From NCBI RefSeq assembly GCF_002160055.1, contig NZ_NFJV01000027.1, positions 1-48,118 on the forward strand: 48,118 nt of DNA, read 5' to 3'. Position numbers and translations under genes: made by a program. Under the pieces are notes generated by a model. It saw only the letters and a list, made by a program, of their open reading frames with translations, was not told the DNA's origin and did not search any database. Positions 17,105 to 25,800 of this stretch are shown piece after piece. Position 1 is the first letter of the stretch. Each line of letters opens with the position of its first letter. This DNA is from Mediterranea sp. An20 (GTDB lineage: Bacteria; Bacteroidota; Bacteroidia; Bacteroidales; Bacteroidaceae).

Positions 17105-17207
17105 TCCGCACTGCAAATAAAAGGGGATTTTTCCGAATAACCACCATCATCCGGAGGTGGTGACGACCTGTGTCACCATATGACATTATATTACATATAA
17201 CACGCTA

Positions 17208-17238
17208 TTTTACAGCAAGATAAACCGCCATAACTTTG
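17208..17238 (+). promoter_or_regulatory. Promoter of the mobA-mobB-mobC operon
   Basis: A -7 box TAACTTTG at 17231-17238 has a -33-like TTTT at 17208-17211 with a 19-nt spacer. Just upstream lie GTGACGACCTGTGTCACC (17160-17177), which contains the hairpin GGTGAC/GTCACC with its first arm at 17159, and ACACGCTAT (17200-17208), which touches the -33 region. Matching blocks occur before traE on the other strand. The leader to mobA would be about 240 nt and includes the oriT-like palindromes. Confidence 0.5.
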
Positions 17239-17349
17239 CACCGGAAACGGAAATGGATACCGCTGCGGGGCAATCCCGAAGCCGAAGAATGAGGCCGAGG
17301 GTCAAAACTCAATTTGACTTCAGGCAAATTCATGTTCAAGCGAACATAG

Positions 17350-17419
17350 CAAGTTGTGTTTCGGGCAGCCCGAAATGATTCGGGCATCCCGAAACAAACT
17401 TGCCGCTCGCCTGGCGGCT
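17350..17419. other. Candidate origin of transfer (oriT)
   Basis: A nested set of palindromes immediately before mobA. CAAGTT (17350) pairs with AACTTG (17397). Inside it are TTTCGGG-CAG-CCCGAAA (17359-17375) and TTCGGG-CAT-CCCGAAA (17379-17394), which can also pair with each other. GCCGC/GCGGC follows. Relaxosome genes next door, the leader position and the repeat structure support an oriT. The nick site cannot be read from the sequence. Confidence 0.5.
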
Positions 17420-17481
17420 CGGGAGGGATTTCCTCCAAAGTCGGAAATCCATGACGGAAGATACAGCAACAGAAAACACCA

Positions 17482-17952
17482 ATGCGTATGGAAGAAAACA
17501 GTAAAAGAAGGACAAGAAGAAGCACGGGCCGGAAGCCGAAGACCGACCCGGCAGTATTCCGTTACGGCATCAAGCTGACCTCGGAAGAGAACGGAAAATT
17601 CGAGCTGCTGTTCGAGAAATCGGGCATGAAACAGCGGGCAAGATTCATCAAGGCGATGATTTTCGGACGCGAGATGAAGATTGTCAGAATCGACAAGGCG
17701 GCGATGGACTACTACATCCGCCTGACGAATTTCTACCATCAGTTCCAGGCCATCGGCAACAACTACAACCAGACGGTGAAGGCCGTCAAGTCCAATTTCG
17801 GGGAAAAACGGGCGTTCGCCCTGCTCCGCAATCTGGAGAAGGCCACCATCGACCTGGTGGTGCTGGGCAAGCGGATCATCCTGCTGACCCGGGAATTCGA
17901 GGAGGAGTACCTTATAAAAAGAAAAAAGGAGGAACAGCGGGATGGTGGCTAA
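17482..17952 (+). CDS. mobA: MobA, relaxosome accessory protein
   Basis: A 156-aa basic protein. The N-terminus is Arg/Lys-rich (SKRRTRRSTGRKPKTDP); then comes a ribbon-helix-helix-like segment (VFRYGIKLTSEENGKFELLF, followed by SGMKQRARFIKAMIF) and a helical C-terminal half with the MobC/BmpH-type pattern NNYNQTVKAVKSNF. Proteins of this type bind oriT and help the relaxase. The last 11 nt overlap mobB, which indicates translational coupling. Confidence 0.85.
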   Translation: MRMEENSKRRTRRSTGRKPKTDPAVFRYGIKLTSEENGKFELLFEKSGMKQRARFIKAMIFGREMKIVRIDKAAMDYYIRLTNFYHQFQAIGNNYNQTVKAVKSNFGEKRAFALLRNLEKATIDLVVLGKRIILLTREFEEEYLIKRKKEEQRDGG

Positions 17953-19195
17953 AATCAACAGGGGTGTATCGCTCTACGGGGCGGTCGCCTACAACCAGCA
18001 GAAAGTGGACGATGCCACCGCCCGCATCATCGCGGGCAACCGCATGATTACCGACCTCACCGGAAATCCCCACAATGTCATGCAGCAGACGCTGTGGGCT
18101 TTCGACAGCTACCTCGCCGCCAACAGGAACACGGAGAAGCCGGTGCTGCACATCTCACTGAACCCGTCCGTGGACGACCGCCTCACGGACGGGCAGTTTG
18201 CTGAACTGGCCCGTGAATACATGCGGAAGATGGGTTACGGCGACCAGCCCTACATCGTCTATCTGCACGAGGACATCGGCCGCAGGCACGTCCATATCGT
18301 CTCCACCTGCGTGAAGGAGGACGGCGGGAAAATCAGCGACGCCTACGAATGGAACCGCTCGATGAAGGCCTGCCGGGAATTGGAAAGCAAATTCGGGCTC
18401 AAACCCGTGGCGGACAAGCGGAACGAACTGCTGGAACCGTATCTTAAAAAGGCGGACTATAGGGACGGGGACGTGAAACGGCAGATTGGCAACATCCTCA
18501 AAAGCGTGTTCTCCGCCTACCGCTTCCAGACATTCGGGGAATACAGCGCCCTGCTGTCCTGCTTCAACATCGAGGCGAAGCCAGTCAGGGGCGAGTTCGA
18601 GGGTATGTCTTACAACGGTGTCGTCTATACCCTGACGGACGACGCGGGCAAACCGTTGTGTACGCCTGTCAAGTCTTCCCTTATCGGCAAGCGCTTCGGC
18701 TACGAAGGCATAGAGAAACGGATCGCCCACAATGTCCGCGATTTCAGGAACCGGAAATGGCAGCCGAAGATACGGGACGATGTGACACTGGCCATGCACG
18801 GCTGCCGGGGCAACCGGGAGGACTTCATCCGGCTGCTCGGAGAAAAGGGCATTGATGCAGTGTTCCGGGAGAATGAGGAGGGACGCATCTACGGCGTGAC
18901 CTTCATCGACCACAGGAACAGGGAAGTTTATAACGGCTCGCGTCTGGGAAAGGAGTTTTCGGCCAATGCCTTCGAACAGCTCTTTAACAGGCCACAGGAG
19001 TTTCCCGGGTCGGAAGTCCACGGACAATATGCCGGCGAACGGGAGAGCCTTTCCGACAGTATGGAGAGTGCCATCGAGCAGGCTTTCGGGATCTTCAGTC
19101 CCGATATCAACGGCCCCGACCCGCAGGAGGAGGCACTTGCCCGCAGGCTACAGCGCAAAAAGAAAAAGAGACGCCGTTCACGCGGCATATCCTGA
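17942..19195 (+). CDS. mobB: MobB relaxase (mobilisation nuclease)
   Basis: A 417-aa relaxase that should nick oriT and remain bound to the strand by a tyrosine. The N-terminal catalytic domain has RGVSLYGAVAYNQQKV (a Tyr candidate), the LHISLNPS strand and the metal-binding three-His signature in HEDIGRRHVHIVSTCV. The C-terminal third ends in a basic tail (RRLQRKKKKRRRSRGIS). It starts inside the end of mobA and precedes mobC by 33 nt. Confidence 0.9.
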   Translation: MVAKINRGVSLYGAVAYNQQKVDDATARIIAGNRMITDLTGNPHNVMQQTLWAFDSYLAANRNTEKPVLHISLNPSVDDRLTDGQFAELAREYMRKMGYGDQPYIVYLHEDIGRRHVHIVSTCVKEDGGKISDAYEWNRSMKACRELESKFGLKPVADKRNELLEPYLKKADYRDGDVKRQIGNILKSVFSAYRFQTFGEYSALLSCFNIEAKPVRGEFEGMSYNGVVYTLTDDAGKPLCTPVKSSLIGKRFGYEGIEKRIAHNVRDFRNRKWQPKIRDDVTLAMHGCRGNREDFIRLLGEKGIDAVFRENEEGRIYGVTFIDHRNREVYNGSRLGKEFSANAFEQLFNRPQEFPGSEVHGQYAGERESLSDSMESAIEQAFGIFSPDINGPDPQEEALARRLQRKKKKRRRSRGIS

Positions 19196-19228
19196 TTGTC
19201 AATTACCAACCATCAAAATTTTTAATTT

Positions 19229-20217
19229 ATGCAACAAGAAGATGATTTGAGGGGACTGGCCAAAGTCATGGAGTTCATGCGGGCCATATCCATCGTGTTT
19301 ATGGTCGTCCATGTCTATTGGTTCTGCTACCGGTCATTCGTGGATATGGGCATCCATATCGGCGTAGTCGATAGAATACTCCTTAATTTCCAACGGACGG
19401 CGGGACTTTTCAGCAACCTGCTGACAACGAAAGTCTTTGCCGTCATATTCCTTGCCCTGTCATGTCTCGGGACAAAGGGCGTGAAGAACCAGAAAATGAC
19501 CTGGAGGAAGATATACGCCGCCTTCCTTTCGGGACTGGTGCTGTTCTTCATGAACTGGTGGATGCTTGACCTGCCGTTCAGCCCGACGGTGAATGCGGCC
19601 GCATATACGCTGACGCTCACCGCAGGCTACATACTCCTGCTCATGTCGGGGGTATGGATCAGCCGGATGCTGAAACACAACCTCATGGAGGACGTGTTCA
19701 ACACCGCCAACGAGAGCTTCATGCAGGAAACAAGGCTCATGAAAAACGAGTATTCCGTCAACCTGCCCACAAAGTTTGTCTATCAGGGCAGGGAATGGGA
19801 CGGCTGGATCAATATTGTGAACCCGTTCCGTGCCTCCATCGTACTGGGAACACCGGGCTCGGGAAAGAGCTATGCAGTGGTGAACAACTACATCAAGCAG
19901 CAAATAGAGAAGTCCTTTGCCATGTACATTTACGACTACAAGTTCCCGGACTTGTCGGAAATCGCCTACAACCACCTGCTCAAGCACAAGGAACATTATA
20001 AGGTGAAGCCGGAGTTTTATGTCATCAACTTCGATGACCCTCGGCGCAGCCACCGGTGCAATCCCATCAACCCGAGATTCATGGCGGACATATCCGATGC
20101 CTATGAGTCAGCTTATACAATAATGCTTAACCTGAACAAGACCTGGATACAGAAACAGGGTGACTTTTTCGTGGAGTCACCGATTATCCTGCTGGCCGCA
20201 ATTATTTGGTATTTGCG
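19229..20217 (+). CDS. mobC: MobC coupling protein (VirD4/TraG family), exon 1
   Basis: First part (329 codons plus 2 nt) of a type IV coupling protein that brings relaxase-DNA to the transfer channel. It has N-terminal membrane helices (residues about 20-45, 60-80, 90-110, 120-145) and a Walker A motif LGTPGSGKSYAV near residue 209. The frame runs into the intron and stops at 20239. The exon must end at 20217, where the group II intron begins with GTGCG. Joining 20217 to 22707 restores ...IIWYLR-IYKDGKY... in frame and gives a 673-aa protein, normal for the family. Without splicing the product is a 336-aa fragment lacking Walker B. Confidence 0.9.
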
Positions 20218-22706
20218 GTGCGCCCATAAGGCAGTGTAATAAATATCTATTTAGCAATAGATTAGGTTAGAGTTCTATGAAAATAAGACCTACTGTCATC
20301 CGACTTATCCCAGAGGGAAACCCGAGGGGGAGTGTAGCATGTCGGAGAAGCCATAAGTCAGCTAACTGCCATGCTGCGACTGAATGGCAAGACAGAACGA
20401 CAGACATGAGGATGAAGCCTGAATTGGTTGAACAACAATCCAGTGGCACATACCAGAGCTGTGGCGGAAGGCAGTTACCAACGCCACATCGCATGTACCC
20501 CAGCAAGTGCATAGATTGTTTGGGGCGAAGAACTGACTGCGACACGTCTGCGATAAGCAGATTAACGGACGAACGTTGCATCCGACAGTCTGTCATGCTT
20601 GTTATTACACCCGCTAAATGGGGATTGCCTAAACCGAAACGCCGTAAGGCTATAGAGACTGCTCTTGAATATTCGGCATGGCAACGGAGCTTCCATAGTA
20701 GTCCGAGCAGGATAACGCCCTGCACACGGCGAAGGGAAGCAGTTATATAATCAATATAGTCAAAGGAAAATGTGAGAGACATTATGAGAAGTCCAAAGAA
20801 TGTATTGAACAACTTAGTGAAACACAGCAATGTATCGGGCTATAAGTTCGAACGGTTATATCGTATTCTATTCAATGAACAAATGTTCTACACCGCATAT
20901 CAGCGTATCTATGCCAAACAAGGCAATATGACCGCTGGGACAGACGGCAAGACCATTGACGAAATGAGCATTCAAAGAATAGAAAAGCTAATTTTCAGTC
21001 TTAGGGATGAAAGCTACAAGCCCAACCCTGCAAGAAGGGTTTATATTCCTAAGAAGAACGGAAAGAAACGCCCTTTAAGTATCCCGTCTTTTGAAGACAA
21101 GTTGGTGCAGGAGGTGGTACACATGATACTGGAAGCCATATACGAGGGTAGTTTCGAAAACACCTCACATGGCTTTAGACCACGTAAGAGTTGCCAAACT
21201 GCATTAAACCAAATTCAAGATACGTTTCTCGGAACAAAATGGTTTATAGAGGGGGACATAAAAGGCTTCTTCGACAACATAGACCATAACGTTCTGATTG
21301 GCATACTCGAAGAACGCATAGCGGACGAGAGGTTCATAAGGCTCATCCGTAAATTTCTGAACGCTGGGTATATTGAAAATTGGAAATACAGACACACGTA
21401 TAGTGGAACTCCGCAAGGCGGCATCATTAGTCCCATACTGGCTAATATTTACCTTGACAAGTTCGACAAGTACATGGAGGAATACGCCCAATCTTTCAAT
21501 AAAGGCGCAAGCAGAAGATTGGATAAGGATTACCGTCGGATTAAAGACCGTAAGAATAAGCTGGAAAAGAAACTGAAATCCGAAACCGATACAAAGGTAC
21601 GGAAAGACCTTATTGATAAAATCAAAGGGTATTACCGACAGATGCAACAAATGCCTTGTGTCATGGAAATGGATGAAGAGTACAGACGGTTGAAATATGT
21701 CAGATACGCAGACGATTTCTTGATTGGGGTTGTCGGCAGTCTTGAAGAGTGTGGGCAAATCAAAGCGAATATCACGAAGTTCATGAAAGACAAGCTCAAA
21801 CTTGAACTGTCGGCAGAGAAAACGCTTATAACCCACGCGCAAGAAAAAGCTAAATTTCTGGGATATGAAATCACTGTACGCAATTCCAAAGCTACCAAGA
21901 GGGATAAGAATGGAGTTCTCAAAAGGATGTTCAACCGTAAGGTTGTGCTTCTGCTCCCGAGAGATGTAGTCAAGAACAAGCTGATTGACTACAAAGCCAT
22001 GAGGGTTATACAAACCAATGGCAAGGAGGACTGGAAGCCAAAGGCACGCAGTTATATGATGAACTGCAAACCGGAGGATATTGTAGCCCAATTCAATAAG
22101 GAGATAAGAGGATTCTACAATTATTACTCGATAGCGAACAATGTATCTACTCTTTGCAAAAGGTTCGGTTATATTATGGAATACAGCATGTACAAAAGCA
22201 TCGCCAAAAAGCAAAGCAGCAGTGTACGGAAGATTAAAAAGAAATACTCGAAAGATAAAGACTTTGTAATCAGTTACACGGATGCAAAAGGGCAATGCAA
22301 ATGCCGTGTGTTCTATAATGAGGGTTTCAAGAGAAAAGACGCTCAATGTGATGCTAAATGCGACATAATTCCAAACACCAATTTTCTGCCAGCCTCGAGT
22401 CTTGTTGAGAGACTAAAGGCGGAACAGTGCGAGGTATGCGGAGCGCATGGCAAAACAGTGATGCACCATGTTCGTGCCTTGAAAGATTTGACAGGCAAGA
22501 ACGAATGGGAACGCATCATGCTCAAAATGCACCGCAAAACATTGGCAGTCTGTCCAGAATGTAATGCTAAAATACATGGCAATGTATAACACTAAGTTGA
22601 ATTATAACGGAGAGCCGTGTACATGGAGACATGTAAGCACGGTTCGGGGGCAGGCTCTCGGAAACCTACCGCAGAAATGCGGCAAGGCGCCGAGTGCCGA
22701 GCCTAC
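20218..22706 (+). mobile_element. Group II intron interrupting mobC, complete
   Basis: Length is 2489 nt. The 5' end is GTGCGCCC (consensus GTGYG) and the 3' end is ...GAGCCTAC, so the boundaries agree with the mobC frame. Domain V is at 22612-22645: GAGCCGTG and CACGGTTC close the hairpin, with the AGC triad at its base. Domain VI follows at 22646-22706. Domains I-III occupy 20218-20771 and the intron protein is in domain IV. The intron is AT-rich compared with mobC, in sense orientation, and looks intact, so it is probably a recent arrival able to splice. Confidence 0.9.
20772..22589 (+). CDS. ltrA: Group II intron-encoded protein (reverse transcriptase/maturase, HNH)
   Basis: A 605-aa protein with all expected parts. 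RT blocks are visible from residue about 55 (GTDGKTID, RRVYIPKKNGKKRPLSIPS, HGFRPRKSC, GTPQGGIISPILANIYL). The catalytic YADD is near residue 311 and a maturase domain X lies at about 395-490. A C-terminal HNH endonuclease has CEVCGAHGKTVMHH and CPECNAKIH. It should bind the intron RNA, assist splicing of mobC and drive retrohoming. No frameshift or missing motif was seen. The name follows the lactococcal intron and is by role only. Confidence 0.9.
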   Translation: MRDIMRSPKNVLNNLVKHSNVSGYKFERLYRILFNEQMFYTAYQRIYAKQGNMTAGTDGKTIDEMSIQRIEKLIFSLRDESYKPNPARRVYIPKKNGKKRPLSIPSFEDKLVQEVVHMILEAIYEGSFENTSHGFRPRKSCQTALNQIQDTFLGTKWFIEGDIKGFFDNIDHNVLIGILEERIADERFIRLIRKFLNAGYIENWKYRHTYSGTPQGGIISPILANIYLDKFDKYMEEYAQSFNKGASRRLDKDYRRIKDRKNKLEKKLKSETDTKVRKDLIDKIKGYYRQMQQMPCVMEMDEEYRRLKYVRYADDFLIGVVGSLEECGQIKANITKFMKDKLKLELSAEKTLITHAQEKAKFLGYEITVRNSKATKRDKNGVLKRMFNRKVVLLLPRDVVKNKLIDYKAMRVIQTNGKEDWKPKARSYMMNCKPEDIVAQFNKEIRGFYNYYSIANNVSTLCKRFGYIMEYSMYKSIAKKQSSSVRKIKKKYSKDKDFVISYTDAKGQCKCRVFYNEGFKRKDAQCDAKCDIIPNTNFLPASSLVERLKAEQCEVCGAHGKTVMHHVRALKDLTGKNEWERIMLKMHRKTLAVCPECNAKIHGNV

Positions 22707-23739
22707 GATTTACAAGGACGGAAAGTATTGTACGTTCCCTCATGCGATCGAATTTCTGAACAAGCCGTATGCGGACATCTTCACCATACTGACCTCTTAT
22801 CCGTCCCTCGAAAACTACCTTTCCCCGTTCATGGACGCCTGGCAAGGCGGAGCTCAAGATCAGCTCCAGGGCCAAATCGCAAGCGCGAAAATCCCGCTTT
22901 CAAGGATGATTTCGCCACAGCTGTACTGGGTGATGACGGGGGATGATTTCACGCTGGATTTGAACAATCCCGAACACCCGAAGATCCTCTGCGTGGGCAA
23001 CAATCCGGACAGGCAGAATATCTATTCAGCCGCATTGGGACTTTACAACAGCCGTATCGTGAAACTGGTGAACAAGAAAGGGCAGCTCAAGAGTTCCATC
23101 ATCATCGACGAGCTGCCCACCATCTACTTCCGTGGCATTGACAACCTGATCGCCACCGCCCGAAGCAACAAGGTGGCCGTCTGTCTCGGCTTCCAGGACT
23201 TCTCGCAGCTTGCACGCGACTACGGGGACAAGGAGGCGAAGGTCATCCAGAACACGGTGGGCAACATCTTCAGCGGACAGGTGGTCGGCGAGACGGCAAA
23301 GAGCCTGTCGGAGCGGTTCGGCAAGATACTCCAGCAGCGGCAGTCCCTCTCCATCAACCGGCAGGACACCTCCACATCCATCAACACGCAGATGGACTCC
23401 ATCATACCCGCCTCCAAGATCGCCAACCTCTCGCAGGGCACCTTCGTGGGCAGCGTGGCCGACAACTTCGGGGAGGAGATAGAGCAGAAGATTTTCCATG
23501 CCCGCATCATCGTGGACAGCGCGAATGTGTCGGAGGAGATGAAAGCCTATAAGAAAATACCTGTCATCAACGAATTCAGGGACGCGGACGGAAACGACAT
23601 CATGCAGCAGCAGATAGAACGCAACTATTCGCAGATAAAGGCCGACGTGCTGCAGATAATCGAGGACGAGATGGAGCGCATAGCCAATGACCCTGACTTG
23701 AAGCACCTGATTCCAAAAGAAGAAGGGGATAAAGAATAA
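22707..23739 (+). CDS. mobC: MobC coupling protein, exon 2
   Basis: Second part (344 aa after the split codon) starting IYKDGKYCTFPHAIEFLN. It holds Walker B SSIIIDELPTIYF (about residue 459 of the joined protein), the sensor-like RSNKVAVCLGFQDFSQLARD, and the C-terminal TraG/VirD4 region. The open frame extends back to 22564, but those codons are intron domains IV-VI. GC content returns to that of exon 1 exactly at the junction. Hairpin copy 2 follows the stop. Confidence 0.9.
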
Positions 23740-23766
23740 TATCCGACATGCCGTTTTTTTATTTCC

Positions 23767-23905
23767 GCCTGCAAAGGTAGGCCCGTGCCTGTCAGGATTG
23801 AGCAAGGCCGGGCCCTCGCGGGTTTCCGCAAAAATCTTCCGCGCTCCGCTTGCGGTATTTTTCCGGAAAGCCTTGCACAATCCGGCACGGGACGGTATGG
23901 CAGGC
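23767..23905 (+). repeat. Long hairpin repeat, family A copy 2
   Basis: Arms GCCTGC/GCAGGC, CCCGTGCC/GGCACGGG, GGATTG/CAATCC, GCAAGGC/GCCTTGC and TTTCCG...AAAAAT/ATTTTT...CGGAAA surround the conserved tip TTCCGCGCTCCGC...GCGGTA. It lies 28 nt after the mobC stop and about 60 nt before the next gene. This placement could be a terminator, a leader element or both. Confidence 0.75.
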
Positions 23906-23965
23906 AAGAAATAAAATATCGGCTCACGAGCCGGTAAATGTTTAACAGAATAAAATCAAAAAGTT

Positions 23966-24283
23966 ATGGACAAGACAAAAACGGCCAATATCCGTAAGAA
24001 AGCCTGTGAGACGTACCGGAAGGAATACATGGTGGCTGAAAACGGAAACAGAATAACCCTTGGACAAATCCATTGGAAAGGACGAGCCTACCCCGTCAGA
24101 GAGATTGATGCCTGCAACCGCACGTTCAGGGTGTCGGTGGAAAGCCTGCGCGATGAACTGATAACCGATATGCGCAGCGGTATTTACGAGGCGATGGAGG
24201 CATGCGAGGAAATCGACGGATTCTGTACCGGGGAGGAATTGCGTACACTGCCGGATGACGAGTTATATAAAATGTACTGTTAA
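23966..24283 (+). CDS. Hypothetical protein
   Basis: A 105-aa soluble protein with a basic N-terminus and an acidic C-terminal half (EACEEIDGFCTGEELRTLPD). Nothing recognised. It starts a plus-strand run of five small genes with short gaps that ends at a terminator near 25564, immediately downstream of hairpin copy 2. Probably ICE cargo or an antirestriction-like accessory, but no motif proves this. Confidence 0.6.
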   Translation: MDKTKTANIRKKACETYRKEYMVAENGNRITLGQIHWKGRAYPVREIDACNRTFRVSVESLRDELITDMRSGIYEAMEACEEIDGFCTGEELRTLPDDELYKMYC

Positions 24284-24303
24284 ACAAATTACAGGAAAGA
24301 AAT

Positions 24304-24570
24304 ATGAAAAAGAGAAGCAACTTCACACCGATGGAAAGATTCCAAGAAATTATCATCGGACACGGTCTGAACGCGATGAATGTAGGGATTAACCATATCC
24401 GAATCTTCAAGGATGGCAGGAAACTTTTTGACTATTATCCGCTGCGGATGAAACTTTTCGATTACCACGGCTGGCACCAGCTGACTTATCCCTTTGCCGG
24501 AAACGGTAACAGGACATGGGAGACGGAACTTGAGAACATTATTCAAAAACTGGCGGCATCACCGCAATAA
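24304..24570 (+). CDS. Hypothetical protein
   Basis: An 88-aa soluble protein, aromatic- and basic-rich in the middle (HIRIFKDGRKLFDYYPLRMK). No recognised domain. Twenty nucleotides separate it from the gene before and 12 from the gene after, so it is part of the small-gene operon. Confidence 0.6.
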   Translation: MKKRSNFTPMERFQEIIIGHGLNAMNVGINHIRIFKDGRKLFDYYPLRMKLFDYHGWHQLTYPFAGNGNRTWETELENIIQKLAASPQ

Positions 24571-24582
24571 GCATTCCGATGT

Positions 24583-24837
24583 ATGAAGGAGAACAATTGC
24601 ACGACGCTCGTTTGGGACAACATTCCCGAATGGGCGGTTTTTTCATTGGAATACGGTGTCAAAGAAGAGTTCTTCCTTTCCGATAAGGACAAGGAAATGA
24701 TAACACGGTTCATTGCCGAAAATTTTCCGAACGGATACACGATGAGCGTGGATTGGGATTCATACAAGGAGTTTGACCGTTATCCGGCTTTCGGGAAACC
24801 GTGCAAGACTTACAAGGTCATATTTTGCAATATATAA
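24583..24837 (+). CDS. Hypothetical protein
   Basis: An 84-aa acidic, Trp-containing soluble protein (NNCTTLVWDNIPEWAVFSLE). Not recognised. It lies 12 nt after the preceding gene and 4 nt before the next, which supports co-translation. Confidence 0.6.
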   Translation: MKENNCTTLVWDNIPEWAVFSLEYGVKEEFFLSDKDKEMITRFIAENFPNGYTMSVDWDSYKEFDRYPAFGKPCKTYKVIFCNI

Positions 24838-24841
24838 ATGA

Positions 24842-25204
24842 ATGGAAATGAGAAAAATAACATTAAACGGCTGCAACGCCGTCCCGGATGATTATCGCAC
24901 CATCCGAACAGTCATGAAAAAGCCGGAGGAAATCCGAAAGGAAATCGACAGCCTGTACATGGAATACCGTTCCGAAAACGGGCATGAGCCCCATTATGCG
25001 GACTGTGTCATCCGATGGCGCGACGACTTGGAAACGGAAGAGGTCAGAATTGCCCTGGCTATGGATTCCGATACGGAGATGGACGAGGAAATTTTCTTTT
25101 ATTGTGACAGTATAAACGATTTGAAATCACTGGCTGACAATGGAAAGGGGGACTTTATTATCATCGGATGCCTCGATTTTGGAATATATGAAGAGTTATT
25201 ATAA
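24842..25204 (+). CDS. Hypothetical acidic protein
   Basis: A 120-aa acidic protein (VIRWRDDLETEEVRIALAMD, then MDEEIFFYCDSINDLKSLAD). Two ATGs six nucleotides apart could serve as start. The overall acidity and small size resemble DNA-mimic antirestriction or immunity proteins, but no family is identifiable, so this is only a comparison. Confidence 0.6.
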   Translation: MEMRKITLNGCNAVPDDYRTIRTVMKKPEEIRKEIDSLYMEYRSENGHEPHYADCVIRWRDDLETEEVRIALAMDSDTEMDEEIFFYCDSINDLKSLADNGKGDFIIIGCLDFGIYEELL

Positions 25205-25224
25205 TCAACTTAAAATTATCGGAT

Positions 25225-25515
25225 ATGAAAATCAAATGCAAGGAACACTACGACAAGGTGGCGGAATACGCAAAAAGCATCGGAGACAAAACCTTGCAGC
25301 GGCGCATTGAAGAACTGAAGCAGTGGGAAAAGAACTCCAACGGAAAATGTGAGATTGAACTCTATTGGGACACCGCGCCTTATTCTTTCGGATTCGCTGA
25401 AAGGACACCCGACGGACGGACAGGCATCGTCGGAGGGCTGCTCTATCACGGCAGGCCGGACGAATCCCTTTCCCAAATGCTGGAGCCGTTCCACGGCTGG
25501 AGCATACACACGTAA
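25225..25515 (+). CDS. DUF4120 family protein
   Basis: A 96-aa protein. The start KCKEHYDKVAEYAKSIGDK and the end LLYHGRPDESLSQMLEPFHG followed by WSIHT match my memory of the DUF4120 family, which is restricted to Bacteroidetes and common on mobile elements. Function unknown. It is the last gene of the small-gene operon, 19 nt before a terminator. Confidence 0.7.
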   Translation: MKIKCKEHYDKVAEYAKSIGDKTLQRRIEELKQWEKNSNGKCEIELYWDTAPYSFGFAERTPDGRTGIVGGLLYHGRPDESLSQMLEPFHGWSIHT

Positions 25516-25533
25516 GAGAAAGGCATAAAAACA

Positions 25534-25572
25534 AGAAGTCCCAGCCGTAATGACCGGGACTTCTCTACTTCC
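25534..25572 (+). terminator. Rho-independent-type terminator
   Basis: AGAAGTCCC (25534-25542) pairs perfectly with GGGACTTCT (25556-25564), with a 13-nt loop. A pyrimidine-rich tail CTACTTCCTTTTT follows. It closes the plus-strand small-gene operon. Confidence 0.7.
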
Positions 25573-25695
25573 TTTTTATAGTGCAGATACGACGACCAAG
25601 CTCGTACGGACACTTTTTACATTGCAAATGTAAGTATAACTTTTGTTCCGCCAAACAAATATATGGTTTCGCCCAATAATTTTTTCCAAGATTTT

Positions 25696-25726
25696 TTTGC
25701 AGATAAGAAAATAACCTTTACCTTTG
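25696..25726 (+). promoter_or_regulatory. Strong consensus Bacteroidetes promoter for a small RNA
   Basis: TTTG at 25696-25699, exactly 19 nt, then TACCTTTG at 25719-25726. This is the best promoter match in the window. No plus-strand gene lies downstream; only the 65-nt structured region before the convergent gene end at 25801. Confidence 0.65.
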
Positions 25727-25732
25727 CATACG

Positions 25733-25797
25733 AGTTCATCCCTCATTTGAGGGAAGGAAATCGAAAAACGCAAGCCATAGAAGCTCTGCGTTTTTTG
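25733..25797 (+). ncRNA. Candidate small RNA, about 65 nt
   Basis: Starts about 7 nt after the -7 box. It contains a 6-bp hairpin TCCCTC-ATTT-GAGGGA (25739-25754), a single-stranded A/G-rich linker, and an intrinsic terminator in which AAAACGCA (25764-25771) pairs with TGCGTTTT (25787-25794) and runs into a T tract. The terminator also carries a T tract on the minus strand, so it can serve the convergent DUF3800 operon. No open frame of note is inside. Expected targets are unknown. Confidence 0.55.
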
Positions 25798-25800
25798 CTT

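Noticed and set aside
16900..17110. CRISPR array
   Set aside because: The repeated words are short, irregularly spaced and in both orientations, with no constant spacer length and no cas genes.
21204..22346. A 380-aa minus-strand frame
   Set aside because: Antisense of the intron reverse transcriptase; hydrophobic composition is an artefact of reading the complement.
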